The notes under the pieces were generated by a model that saw nothing but the letters and a program-made list of their open reading frames with translations, made no database searches and was not told the origin of the DNA. From assembly GCF_001898575.1 (NCBI RefSeq), contig NZ_MKUD01000001.1, positions 1 through 64,000 of the forward strand: a stretch of 64,000 nt of DNA, in the 5' to 3' direction. Made by a program: the position numbers and the translations under genes. Positions within the stretch are counted from its first letter, which is position 1; each line of letters starts with the position of its first letter. Below, in pieces: positions 46,878 through 55,573 of this stretch. The stretch comes from Spirosoma sp. 48-14. GTDB taxonomy: Bacteria; Bacteroidota; Bacteroidia; Cytophagales; Spirosomataceae.

Positions 46878-47495
46878 CTAAGCGGATCGCAACAGAAAGT
46901 ACGATTTTTTCGCCTGAGCATCATCATACGTGACAGGCTTTCTTTGCCTGTTTTCGTAAAAATAACTTACCAGGCCGAAGTCGCCAAAGCAGCCGCCCGT
47001 ATGGATCAATAGCGCCCCAAACAGGCTATAAAACAGCGTTGGCGACGCAAAGAACATCAGCCCAATCAGAACAGAATTGATAATAAGAAAGGGAGTTAGG
47101 GCAACCACTAAAAACGATTTACTATCAGCGACAAAGTTGTCAGCTAAACAATAAAAAACAAGCGTTCGCCAGTGTGCCGTAAACTGTACGTTCTGCGCAC
47201 CGGCGGCCTTGTAAAAGAATCCGTGTATCAGTTCATGAATAGGCAGTAAGATAACGAAGAAAATAAACACGCCCAGAAACAGTTTCGTGATCGCTTCCAG
47301 AACGGGCAATCGCTCTTCCTGAACAAGAAAAACGATCAGCGCGGCAACGACAGCGGTATTGAACGTCCAATAAAAAATAGAGACCGGGTTTATTTTTCTC
47401 AAATTTGCTTTCACAAAGGGCACCAGTTCACTGTGGTCAAGTTCCTGGTCCAGTCGATACCCCAACGAGGTCAGATCTTGCGGTTTCTGGTTCAT
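46878..47495 (-). CDS. DUF3267-type membrane protein with HELIH motif
   Basis: 205 aa with four or five membrane helices. The motif PIHELIHGFFYKAAG (about residues 83-97) is the HExxH zinc site of the DUF3267 family of putative membrane metalloproteases; a third ligand is not obvious. The N- and C-termini are polar and probably cytoplasmic. It follows the SDR gene at 47552 (56 bases away) and precedes the ABM gene (31 bases), so the three may be transcribed together. Proteolytic activity is not established for the family. Confidence 0.85.
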   Translation of the reverse strand: MNQKPQDLTSLGYRLDQELDHSELVPFVKANLRKINPVSIFYWTFNTAVVAALIVFLVQEERLPVLEAITKLFLGVFIFFVILLPIHELIHGFFYKAAGAQNVQFTAHWRTLVFYCLADNFVADSKSFLVVALTPFLIINSVLIGLMFFASPTLFYSLFGALLIHTGGCFGDFGLVSYFYENRQRKPVTYDDAQAKKSYFLLRSA

Positions 47496-47551
47496 TATTG
47501 CACGTCCTGATTAGGTGCAGCCAACGCTTACGTGTTACTATCTGCATTCGA

Positions 47552-48271
47552 TTACCAACCCAATGGCTGGCCGTCTCGGAAAAAGCCGCCTGTCGGGCCA
47601 TCGTCTGGGAGAGTAGCCGCCCAAACGATACCTTTCGCTCCTTCGGATACGGGTCTTGCTCCCCACTTTTCGGCAGCCGAATAGGTAGCCGTAAAACCTG
47701 GATCGACGGAGTTAATTTTTATCGGGCTGTCTTTCGTTTCAGTAGCCAATTTCACCGTTAGCCCATTCAGCGCGAGCTTCGTTATAGCATATACCGGCAC
47801 TTTGCTAAAGTGGTAGCCAAGTCCAAAAACCGGATCACTGAATGAGCCAGCTCCACTCGATACATTCACAATTCGGGCTGCATCACTTTTTTCAAGGAGT
47901 GGATACAGCGCCTGTATGACTCGCCAGGCACCCAACAGATTAGTATCCAAAGCGTCTTTGACAAACTGCATATCTGCCGTCAGCGGATTGCCTCCAAAAT
48001 CAAAAAAGGCTCCTGCGTTATTTATCAGAACATCCAGCCTGCCAAATTCATCGTCTAGTTCACGGGCAATGGCCGCCACCGACGCATCACTGGTAACGTC
48101 TAACGGTTTGGCGATGGCTCCAATTTGGTCGGCCAGTGTCCTGACTTTATCATAATCTCTTGCGGTAATAACTACTGTGAAGCCTATATCTTTCAGTTGC
48201 TTAGCCGTTTCATAGCCCAAGCCCCTTTCCCGGCTTACTCCGGTAATAAGTGCAATTCGGTCCGTTACCAT
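47552..48271 (-). CDS. Short-chain dehydrogenase/reductase
   Basis: 239 aa classical SDR: cofactor loop TGVSRERGLGYETA, NNAG at about residue 85, catalytic Ser in NVSSGAGS and YAITK as YxxxK. The end VDPGFTATYSAA resembles the SDR at 34103-34840, with which it shares the general layout. The extra Arg-Glu-Arg in the glycine loop is unusual but seen in some family members. Context suggests a redox/stress block. Confidence 0.93.
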   Translation of the reverse strand: MVTDRIALITGVSRERGLGYETAKQLKDIGFTVVITARDYDKVRTLADQIGAIAKPLDVTSDASVAAIARELDDEFGRLDVLINNAGAFFDFGGNPLTADMQFVKDALDTNLLGAWRVIQALYPLLEKSDAARIVNVSSGAGSFSDPVFGLGYHFSKVPVYAITKLALNGLTVKLATETKDSPIKINSVDPGFTATYSAAEKWGARPVSEGAKGIVWAATLPDDGPTGGFFRDGQPLGW

Positions 48272-48459
48272 AGCTCATCGTTGTTAGCCAGAACATTCTG
48301 TTTTTATTCCGTTAAATTATTCGTTTTGCCAATAATTCGCAACGCAAAACATCGAACAATTGCTACCAGAAAAATACAGTGTATTTAGTAGATAAAATGC
48401 CTTACATGGCAACGGATTTGCTGAACGAAGAAGACAACTGCCTCCTCGACCCGATATAG

Positions 48460-49233
48460 TCAAATACCCATTTGCTCCCTCAGTTTTGACTCAGTCAGTA
48501 ACCCTTTTTGTGTAATGAACCAGGCATTTCCTTCGTCCAGTTGAGGAGGTCGACTGGCCATAGAAACTACCTGTTCTGCCACCTCTTCTTTCGACTGAGC
48601 CAGGCTCATGCGCGCTTTAAAATCGGCCTCCGAAATGCCACTGTAGGCGGCATAAGCTGGAATAACTACTTCACCCACTCCGGTTCCGTCCATTAACCGC
48701 AGGGGAGCGAGGGCCAGAAAGCGCAGCCCTAGCTTTAGCCGGTTCGACGCTTCCTGTGCGTAGTTGGCGAGAAACAGCTGCGTTCGTTTTGAGCCTGCGT
48801 ACCCACCCGAAATCGGAGAGCCGAACAGGGCGGCTCCACTCGCAATAAAAATGATTAACGTACCGGGTTTAACGGATGCTGTCAGGGCATGATGAGCTAT
48901 ACCAAAAGCAGCTTTTACATCTGTGTTCCAATTGGTGCTGAATGTGTTCCAGTCCAAAAGATGCAGGGGTTTATGTGGAGGCATGGCCCCGGCTGCCAGC
49001 ACGACGACGTCTGGCTCATGCTGAAAAATAGTGATGATCGTTGCTTCATCGGTAGCATCTGCCGAAAGCGTCTGCACACTCGGCAACCCATTAGCCACTT
49101 CCGCTAAAGAAGTCGCGTTTCGGGCCACCACCAACAGGTCAGCCCCTTCCTCAACCAAGGCTTTCGTGATCGCCAATCCCGTACCGCGACTACCGCCAAT
49201 AACTACCGCTTTTTTCCCTTCCAGTTTTTTCAT
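48460..49233 (-). CDS. Short-chain dehydrogenase/reductase, atypical
   Basis: 257 aa. GGSRGTGLAITKAL gives the dinucleotide-binding loop; the NNAG position reads AAGAM and the active-site pair is YAGSK. The middle LIFIASGAALFGSP supplies the Ser. This subtype is found in many Bacteroidota beside regulators and AHSA1 proteins. It lies 19 bases upstream-adjacent to the AHSA1 gene at 49253-49711 and is transcribed after it, so the two are probably co-transcribed. Substrate unknown. Confidence 0.9.
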   Translation of the reverse strand: MKKLEGKKAVVIGGSRGTGLAITKALVEEGADLLVVARNATSLAEVANGLPSVQTLSADATDEATIITIFQHEPDVVVLAAGAMPPHKPLHLLDWNTFSTNWNTDVKAAFGIAHHALTASVKPGTLIIFIASGAALFGSPISGGYAGSKRTQLFLANYAQEASNRLKLGLRFLALAPLRLMDGTGVGEVVIPAYAAYSGISEADFKARMSLAQSKEEVAEQVVSMASRPPQLDEGNAWFITQKGLLTESKLREQMGI

Positions 49234-49252
49234 GGTTATACTTCATTTATGG

Positions 49253-49711
49253 CTAGTATTCCGTTTCTACTTTTCGATCTGGTTGTCCCTGGCCTGTAGT
49301 GATCAGATTGAAGAGACTGTTTCGGATATAACCGCCCCAGGCATTCGAGCACGCGCCATAGCATTCAATCTCAGGCTTCAATCCCTCGTGTGTAAAGCGA
49401 AGCTGCGTTTGCCCGTCTTTTTCGGTGATATCAAAAACAACCCGAGTTCCCGTCCACTCGCTTTTGACGCTGATGAAACTGAGCTGGCTATCCGTAATCA
49501 GCCACACAACTCGTTGGGCCGGAATAAACTCGATAAGTTGCTGTCGGGAATAATGTACGTCGCCGAAACGCACCTCAAAGGCATCGTTTAGATGATGCGA
49601 GTCACCTTCAACATTTTCTGTCCACCAGCCAGCTACGTTGTTGACAGCAGCAAACACAATTTCCGGGTCTTGGTCGACAAGGAGGGTAACCGTAAAATCA
49701 GAAGCAGTCAT
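49253..49711 (-). CDS. AHSA1/SRPBCC-domain protein
   Basis: 152 aa from MTASDFTVTLLVDQDPE; an in-frame ATG 15 codons earlier gives an unlikely extension. The START-like fold is seen in VFAAVNNVAGWWTENVEGD, VWLITDSQLSF and the C-terminal helix (GYIRNSLFNLI). SRPBCC proteins bind hydrophobic ligands in a deep pocket. Directly upstream of the atypical SDR gene and divergent from the AraC-type regulator at 49854, which may control both. Confidence 0.9.
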   Translation of the reverse strand: MTASDFTVTLLVDQDPEIVFAAVNNVAGWWTENVEGDSHHLNDAFEVRFGDVHYSRQQLIEFIPAQRVVWLITDSQLSFISVKSEWTGTRVVFDITEKDGQTQLRFTHEGLKPEIECYGACSNAWGGYIRNSLFNLITTGQGQPDRKVETEY

Positions 49712-49853
49712 TGTATTGTTGTTTTTTAGATGTAATTGGAAGAAATGAGCAGGCAAAACTAGTGGCTAAACTGGGGAGTGAGGGGGTGTAAAATGGACTT
49801 TGTAATGGGTTGATCTGGACATTTTCGCCAGGTATTTTTGCGTTAAAAAGACC

Positions 49854-50837
49854 GTGAAGCACATTACCATAGTTGTACCCGACGGACAGAATAACCTGAG
49901 TAGTATTGTTGGGGCATATGAATTGTTCACCGAAGCAAACGCCTACTGGAAGGCAATCGGTCGAACCGACTTGTTCACCGTTGTTTTAGCGGGGATTTCG
50001 CCATCCATAGACTTCGATGATCATTTGTTTACCGTAAAACCACACACGCATATTGGAGCGCTAGCCCAAACCAGCCTCATCGTTATTCCCTCATTGACGC
50101 ACAACGCCCAACAAGCGGTGGCAGGTAATGAGCCGCTGATCGACTGGATTGTCAAACAGTACAAAAACGGGGCTGAAATTGCCACCATCTGTACGGGTGC
50201 CTTTTTGCTGGCTTCGGCTGGTTTGCTCGACGATAAAACGTGCTCTACCCATTGGGCAGCTGCCGACACGTTCCGACAGGCGTTCCCCAAAGTGAAGCTG
50301 CAACCCGACAAACTGATTACGGACGAAAAAGGGATTTACACAAACGGAGGAGCTTATTCGTTCCTGAACCTATTGATTTACCTGATTGAAAAATATTACG
50401 ACCGACAAACCGCCATTTACTGCGCCAAGCTCTTTCAGATCGAGATCGACCGGCAAAGCCAGTCAGCCTTTACCATCTTTACCGGCCAGAAACAGCATGG
50501 CGACGAGGTAGTTAAAAAGGCGCAGGACTACATAGAAAGTAATCTACAGGAAAAAATATCCATAGCACATCTCTCCAGTCTATTCGCCGTAGGCCGACGA
50601 AACTTTGACCGACGCTTTATAAAAGCAACCGGCAATACACCCATTGAATACGCTCAGCGGGTCAAAATTGAATCGGCCAAAAAAGCGCTCGAATCCACGC
50701 GAAAAACCATCAATGAGGTTATGTATGAGGTTGGCTATTCGGATGTAAAAGCGTTTCGGGAAGTCTTCCGAAAAATTACGGGTATGTCGCCGATCGACTA
50801 TAAAACGAAATACAATAAGGAAGCGGTAGTCAGCTAA
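49854..50837 (+). CDS. GlxA-type AraC regulator with DJ-1/PfpI domain
   Basis: 327 aa. Residues 1-~185 form a DJ-1/PfpI-like domain with ATICTGAFLLASAGLLD, the Cys being at the nucleophile position, and STHWAAADTFRQ. Residues ~215-322 carry the two AraC helix-turn-helix motifs (ISIAHLSSLFAVGRRNFD; INEVMYEVGYSDVKAFREVF). Divergent from the AHSA1-SDR pair with ~140 bases between the starts, an arrangement typical for a regulator and its target. It ends 10 bases before the antiporter stop. Confidence 0.94.
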   Translation: MKHITIVVPDGQNNLSSIVGAYELFTEANAYWKAIGRTDLFTVVLAGISPSIDFDDHLFTVKPHTHIGALAQTSLIVIPSLTHNAQQAVAGNEPLIDWIVKQYKNGAEIATICTGAFLLASAGLLDDKTCSTHWAAADTFRQAFPKVKLQPDKLITDEKGIYTNGGAYSFLNLLIYLIEKYYDRQTAIYCAKLFQIEIDRQSQSAFTIFTGQKQHGDEVVKKAQDYIESNLQEKISIAHLSSLFAVGRRNFDRRFIKATGNTPIEYAQRVKIESAKKALESTRKTINEVMYEVGYSDVKAFREVFRKITGMSPIDYKTKYNKEAVVS

Positions 50838-50847
50838 AAAATTGGCT

Positions 50848-52422
50848 TCAACGCAGGAGCAATCGCTCCTCTTCATGATCCAGGTAGTAGAGGTGCTTGC
50901 GGACAATGTCCTCATCAAGGGTCATGGTCGTTCGGTTTTTTTCGACCAGCCATCGCCGTTGCCGATCCAGAATTTGCCGATACAGTTCTTTGATAGGTTC
51001 GCTGAAAGCCGACGTTCCTTCGGACGACAATCGATACGCACTCACTTTCATTAGTTTCTGATAAACGGGCTGGGCCAGTTCTGCCTCGCTCAGATTTTCG
51101 CGCATGTATTGCAGAGCCAGTGCTGCAAACTCCTTTTCAATAAAGGCGTCGACCTTCTCTTCAGGCTTGATATAATCCTGCTCGGTAAACCCAAATTGCC
51201 TAATAAAGAAGGGCAACGTAAGTCCCTGAACCACAAGCGTCAGAAAAATTACAACAAACGTAATAAAGAGAATAAGGTCTCGTTGTGGAAACGGCGTACC
51301 ATCAGCGAGACGGATAGGAATGGATAAGGCAGCAGCCAGTGAGACCACACCCCGCATACCTGTCCAGCCCAGCAGCAAAGGCGTTTTCCAGCCCGGATTA
51401 CCAGTATCGGCCACAGTAATGAAGTTCCGCATAATAAGAGTGGTAATGACGGCCCCGTAGCAGGATAAGATCCGGACTACCACTAAGGTCACTGTAATCA
51501 GTACTCCATACCCAATGGCTTCACCAAGACTGGTTTCACCCAGCCCGGAAACAATTTGCGGCAAGTCCAATCCAATCAATACAAACACAAGTCCGTTCAG
51601 AATAAAGGAAACCGTACTCCAGAAATTATAGCCCCGTATGCGAGTCTGGCCATTTAAAAAACTGAATCGGTGGTACGACATCAGCAGCCCTCCGCTTACC
51701 GTCGCCAGTACGCCCGAACTGTGCGCTTCTTCGGCACCTATATACATGGCATAGGGGCCAAGAATAGAAAACACCTGATGAATATCGACATGATCGGGAA
51801 GCCATTTATGGACCTTCATCAGTAGCCACCCAACCAGCAAACCGATACCAACTCCGCCAAAAACCATCCACAAAAACGTTAGCAGAGCATCCTGTACCAC
51901 AAACTTCCCAGTCGAAACGGCGATCACGGCAAACTGGAAGATGATCAGCGAAGAGGCATCGTTCAGCAGGCTTTCGCCCTCCAGAATCGATGACAACCGC
52001 TTGGGTACCTTCACAAATTTCATAATGGCTCCTGCGCTTACCGCATCTGGTGGCGACACAATGCCGCCCAGCAAAAAGCCCAGCGCCAGGGTAAAGCCAG
52101 GAATAAAGTGATCGGCTATCAGAGATACACTAAAAGCCGTGACAAAGACAACCAGAATAGCAAACGAGAGAATTATTCGTCGCCATTTCCACAACTCCTT
52201 CCAGGAGGTCGACCAGGCAGCTTCGTACAGGAGCGGTGGCAAAAAGATGATGAAGATCAACTCTGGGTCCATGTTGAGGACGGGTATGCCCGGAATTAAA
52301 CTAATGACGAGCCCTGCCACAACCAGCAATACCGGATAAGCGACCTGTATTCGCTGAGCCAGAATGATCAGAAATATCATCACCAGCACCATCCCCAGAT
52401 AAAACGTAACCTGTTCAACCAT
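50848..52422 (-). CDS. CPA1-family Na+/H+ antiporter
   Basis: 524 aa with ~12 membrane helices over the first ~410 residues and a cytoplasmic helical tail (~410-524). The conserved CPA1 segment EGESLLNDASSL contains the Asp of the ion site, and GGIVSPPDAVSAGAI and GWTGMRGVVSLAAAL are also typical. It exchanges Na+ (or K+) for H+ across the inner membrane and serves pH and salt balance. Length is normal. Convergent with the GlxA-type gene (10 bases apart); no other transporter gene is next to it. Confidence 0.94.
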   Translation of the reverse strand: MVEQVTFYLGMVLVMIFLIILAQRIQVAYPVLLVVAGLVISLIPGIPVLNMDPELIFIIFLPPLLYEAAWSTSWKELWKWRRIILSFAILVVFVTAFSVSLIADHFIPGFTLALGFLLGGIVSPPDAVSAGAIMKFVKVPKRLSSILEGESLLNDASSLIIFQFAVIAVSTGKFVVQDALLTFLWMVFGGVGIGLLVGWLLMKVHKWLPDHVDIHQVFSILGPYAMYIGAEEAHSSGVLATVSGGLLMSYHRFSFLNGQTRIRGYNFWSTVSFILNGLVFVLIGLDLPQIVSGLGETSLGEAIGYGVLITVTLVVVRILSCYGAVITTLIMRNFITVADTGNPGWKTPLLLGWTGMRGVVSLAAALSIPIRLADGTPFPQRDLILFITFVVIFLTLVVQGLTLPFFIRQFGFTEQDYIKPEEKVDAFIEKEFAALALQYMRENLSEAELAQPVYQKLMKVSAYRLSSEGTSAFSEPIKELYRQILDRQRRWLVEKNRTTMTLDEDIVRKHLYYLDHEEERLLLR

Positions 52423-52551
52423 GTTTCGTGAAAAGTCAAGGAAATTACTTAGCCTTATCTAGCCTAACCGCAAAGCAGGCGGAGGTGTTCGTAAACCCGC
52501 CAAAGCACAGCCCGGTAGCCGTTGTTGCCATAACGAATCAAGTACATATCC

Positions 52552-53559
52552 CTAATCGGCTGGTAAATAGGGTTTACCAATAACCAGCTTATCGCCCGAC
52601 AAATCAGCTTCGAACAGATGTGGCACCCGAACCGTTCGTCCATTTACGCTTTTATGACTGTGCATAGATAGGAGTAACTTGCCCTCCAGCGTACGAAACA
52701 ACATCCCGTGCCCATAGTTTGGCGGGGTAATCGGCTCTTTTTCCTGTATCCAGGGCCCATCTAGGCTACCACTTTTTGAATAAGCTACCCCCTGAGTATA
52801 CACGTCATAAATCCAACTGGTCCAGATCATTCCAAATCGTCCGGTTTTGGTCTGAAACAGATAAGGCCCATCTGTAACTTTGTTCGGTTTGTCATTACCG
52901 GCTTCGTCCTTCTCCCGACTCCAGGGCGAATCGCTGGCCCGAAATAATACGTTAGCTTTACCAACAGTACCACTTAAATCGGGCTTTAGTTCAATCGCTT
53001 CGATAGTCCCATTCAGGTTCTGCAACCATTCGTAGCAATACACCAGATATGGCTTACCGTTTTTATCGACCCATAACGTTCCATCCAGCGTAGGCATGTT
53101 GGCAGGCAGATACGTCGCATCCTGCATAGGCACATAAGGCCCATCGGGCTTGTCGCTGACCAGTGCATGACAGGCCCGTCGTTCAATAGCCCTACCTTTG
53201 ACGGTATCAATCATGACAGCCCGGTTAGTGAACGTAGCAAAGTAATAGTACTTGTTTTTATACGGGTGAATTTCGGCAGCCCAGATCATCGGATTAGGGC
53301 CCATCCATGAGTTCGGATCGGTTTGGGCAACCTTATAAGGGCCATCCCAGCGGTTCAGATTCTTACTTTTCCAAAGCATTCCTCCCGTGCCGGTCATATA
53401 ATACATATTGGTTTGGCGATCGGCCAGAATAGCCGGGTCGCTCAACCGAATGGAATCCAGCGGCACATTTGTTCTTATCTCCTTTGGCTGATTATTCTGC
53501 GCTTTCAGCGTCAACGAAAGGAACAGACAGCCAATAAACGTTAACCAATACGTTTTCAT
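52552..53559 (-). CDS. GH43-family glycoside hydrolase
   Basis: 335 aa with signal peptide (LTFIGCLFLSLTLKAQN). Five-bladed propeller signs: RLSDPAILADRQTNMYYMTG (first catalytic Asp), WAAEIHPYKNKYYYFA, DGTLWVDKNGKPYLVYC, TDGPYLFQTKTGRFGMIW, GHGMLFRTLEGKLLLS. GH43 includes arabinanases, arabinofuranosidases and xylosidases; the activity cannot be told. Single gene, divergent from maltokinase. It adds to the arabinose-directed GH127 enzyme in the window. Confidence 0.9.
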   Translation of the reverse strand: MKTYWLTFIGCLFLSLTLKAQNNQPKEIRTNVPLDSIRLSDPAILADRQTNMYYMTGTGGMLWKSKNLNRWDGPYKVAQTDPNSWMGPNPMIWAAEIHPYKNKYYYFATFTNRAVMIDTVKGRAIERRACHALVSDKPDGPYVPMQDATYLPANMPTLDGTLWVDKNGKPYLVYCYEWLQNLNGTIEAIELKPDLSGTVGKANVLFRASDSPWSREKDEAGNDKPNKVTDGPYLFQTKTGRFGMIWTSWIYDVYTQGVAYSKSGSLDGPWIQEKEPITPPNYGHGMLFRTLEGKLLLSMHSHKSVNGRTVRVPHLFEADLSGDKLVIGKPYLPAD

Positions 53560-53776
53560 ACAGCATCAAAGGATTGAGATCGACTTCTGTGAACAAAACT
53601 ACGGTGATGTCATTTTCTAACAATACACCGATTTGCAGGCTTTAGATGATACCGATTCAATGACGGGCATTCAGTACGCATCATCCTCCAATTTATTCTA
53701 TATTCAAGAAATTTTTGACTCATAACGTTTCCAGCCCACAGGCTGTTGGCCTGACAAACGCTATGTAGCCCTACCT

Positions 53777-55444
53777 ATGATGAGTATGCAACAATCCATA
53801 AATACCCCAACCAGTTGGTCTGAAACCGTTTCCGACGCGGATTTCTGGTTGGCGCTGGCTCAAACAGTACTGCCCCCCTACGTTAACACTTGCCGATGGT
53901 TTGCTGGAAAAGCCCGACCGCAAACCGGTTTTTCTGTAAGAACCATTCATACTCTTCCGCTTGCCGATGGCGATGTGGCTTACCTGCTGATTCTGGAAGC
54001 TACCTATGCCGATGGCGTGCCCGAACATTATCTGCTTCCGCTTTCCTTTATTCCCGATCAGACCGTCGCACAGCTCGCCGATATACCCGAAAAAGGCCGT
54101 GTAGGTGAGATTGCTCTGAACGGACAATCAGGGATACTGATCGATGCCATTTATGATGAACGGTTCCGGCAGGTACTGTTTACATCCATTTACCAGAATC
54201 GCATCATCCCTCAGACCGTCGGGCAGGTTAGCTTTCATCGGGGTAAGGGTCTGGATGATGGCGACGATACACTTAGCTCACGCGTGCTACCCGTCGACTC
54301 AAGCAATTCGGCCATGACGTTCGGCGATAAATACTTTCTGAAACTGTACCGCAAACTGTTTCAGGAAACCAATCCTGAAGTCGACATGGTGGCGTTTCTG
54401 ACGGACGAAAGCAGTTTTCCGAACATTCCGGCTTTTGGCGGCAGCATTGTCTGGCAGCAACCCGACAGCCCCGATATTACACTGGGCATGGTGCAACGCA
54501 TGGTTCCGAACGACAAAGATTCGTGGATGCAGACTGGCGACTATCTCAATGATTTCCTGTATGGCGTACCGAATCGACTATTTGCCATTCGGGAAGATGT
54601 GTTCGATAAAGTGGAACTGCTGGGCCGACGAACGGGCGAATTACACTGTGCGCTCTACAAACCCGGAGCCGACCCTGCCTTTGCGCCTGAACCCTTTACC
54701 AACGAATACCGCCAGTTTCTGATCCGGCGATTTGAAGATTTGCTCGAACGCCGGTACACCCTCCTGATCGATAATTATACCAAACTCGATCCGCAGGCGC
54801 AACGGTTGGCCTGGGTATTTATGGAAGCCAAAGAAATGATCGACACGTTCATTGCCGACTTCCGCACCCGGCCACTTCAATCGCTACGCATCCGTATTCA
54901 TGGCGATTACCATCTGGGGCAGGTACTGGCCGTAACCAATAGCCAGACAGGTGCCGACTTTGTGATGATCGACTTTGAAGGGGAGCCGGAAAGCACCATT
55001 TCCGAACGTAAGATCAAGCACTCTCCCCTAAAAGATGTGGCGGGTATGATCCGATCGTATCACTATGCGGTTTCAGCTAAGCTTTTCAATTCGACAGAAA
55101 CCGCAGGCATTGAACCCGACCATTTACAGCGCGTATCGGATCGCTGGTTTTACCTCATCCGCGATACGTTTCTGGATGCGTATTTAGACGTGTTCGGTGC
55201 CCCGCATCCTTTGTTCAAAAACAACAGCGAGATCAATTTTCTACTCCTGATTTACCTGCTCGAAAAGGCAGTTTATGAATTAGGCTATGAAATTAGCTAC
55301 CGCCCCTCCTGGGTAAAAATTCCGCTGAAGGGCATCATCGATGTGGTGCGAGAGATCGAAAAAATCCGATTAAGCGACGGCGGTGTTGCGCACGACGTGC
55401 CGATGCTGCAAACTGGATTACTGCAAGTGAAACCAACCGAATAG
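53777..55444 (+). CDS. Maltokinase
   Basis: 555 aa. The N-terminal cap of maltokinases is recognisable (CRWFAGKARPQTGF; LPLSFIPDQ), and the kinase part has IRIHGDYHLGQVL as catalytic loop and VMIDFEGEPESTISER as metal-binding DFE loop, then KHSPLKDVAGMIRSYHY. Maltokinase makes maltose 1-phosphate from maltose and ATP for alpha-glucan synthesis by GlgE. Neither glgE nor treS is in the window. It is 129 bases upstream of glgB on the same strand. Three Met codons lie at the start (53777, 53780, 53786); the first is used. Confidence 0.92.
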   Translation: MMSMQQSINTPTSWSETVSDADFWLALAQTVLPPYVNTCRWFAGKARPQTGFSVRTIHTLPLADGDVAYLLILEATYADGVPEHYLLPLSFIPDQTVAQLADIPEKGRVGEIALNGQSGILIDAIYDERFRQVLFTSIYQNRIIPQTVGQVSFHRGKGLDDGDDTLSSRVLPVDSSNSAMTFGDKYFLKLYRKLFQETNPEVDMVAFLTDESSFPNIPAFGGSIVWQQPDSPDITLGMVQRMVPNDKDSWMQTGDYLNDFLYGVPNRLFAIREDVFDKVELLGRRTGELHCALYKPGADPAFAPEPFTNEYRQFLIRRFEDLLERRYTLLIDNYTKLDPQAQRLAWVFMEAKEMIDTFIADFRTRPLQSLRIRIHGDYHLGQVLAVTNSQTGADFVMIDFEGEPESTISERKIKHSPLKDVAGMIRSYHYAVSAKLFNSTETAGIEPDHLQRVSDRWFYLIRDTFLDAYLDVFGAPHPLFKNNSEINFLLLIYLLEKAVYELGYEISYRPSWVKIPLKGIIDVVREIEKIRLSDGGVAHDVPMLQTGLLQVKPTE

Positions 55445-55573
55445 ATCATTCAGGGCTCTTGTTCAGGGTCTGAATCGTTTACAATCTGAATGAAGACCTT
55501 TGAGCGTCCCACTTTTTTTCTAACTTTCCGACTCTGATTACGTTCACTAACGGAAGCTTATCAGGTTTAACCT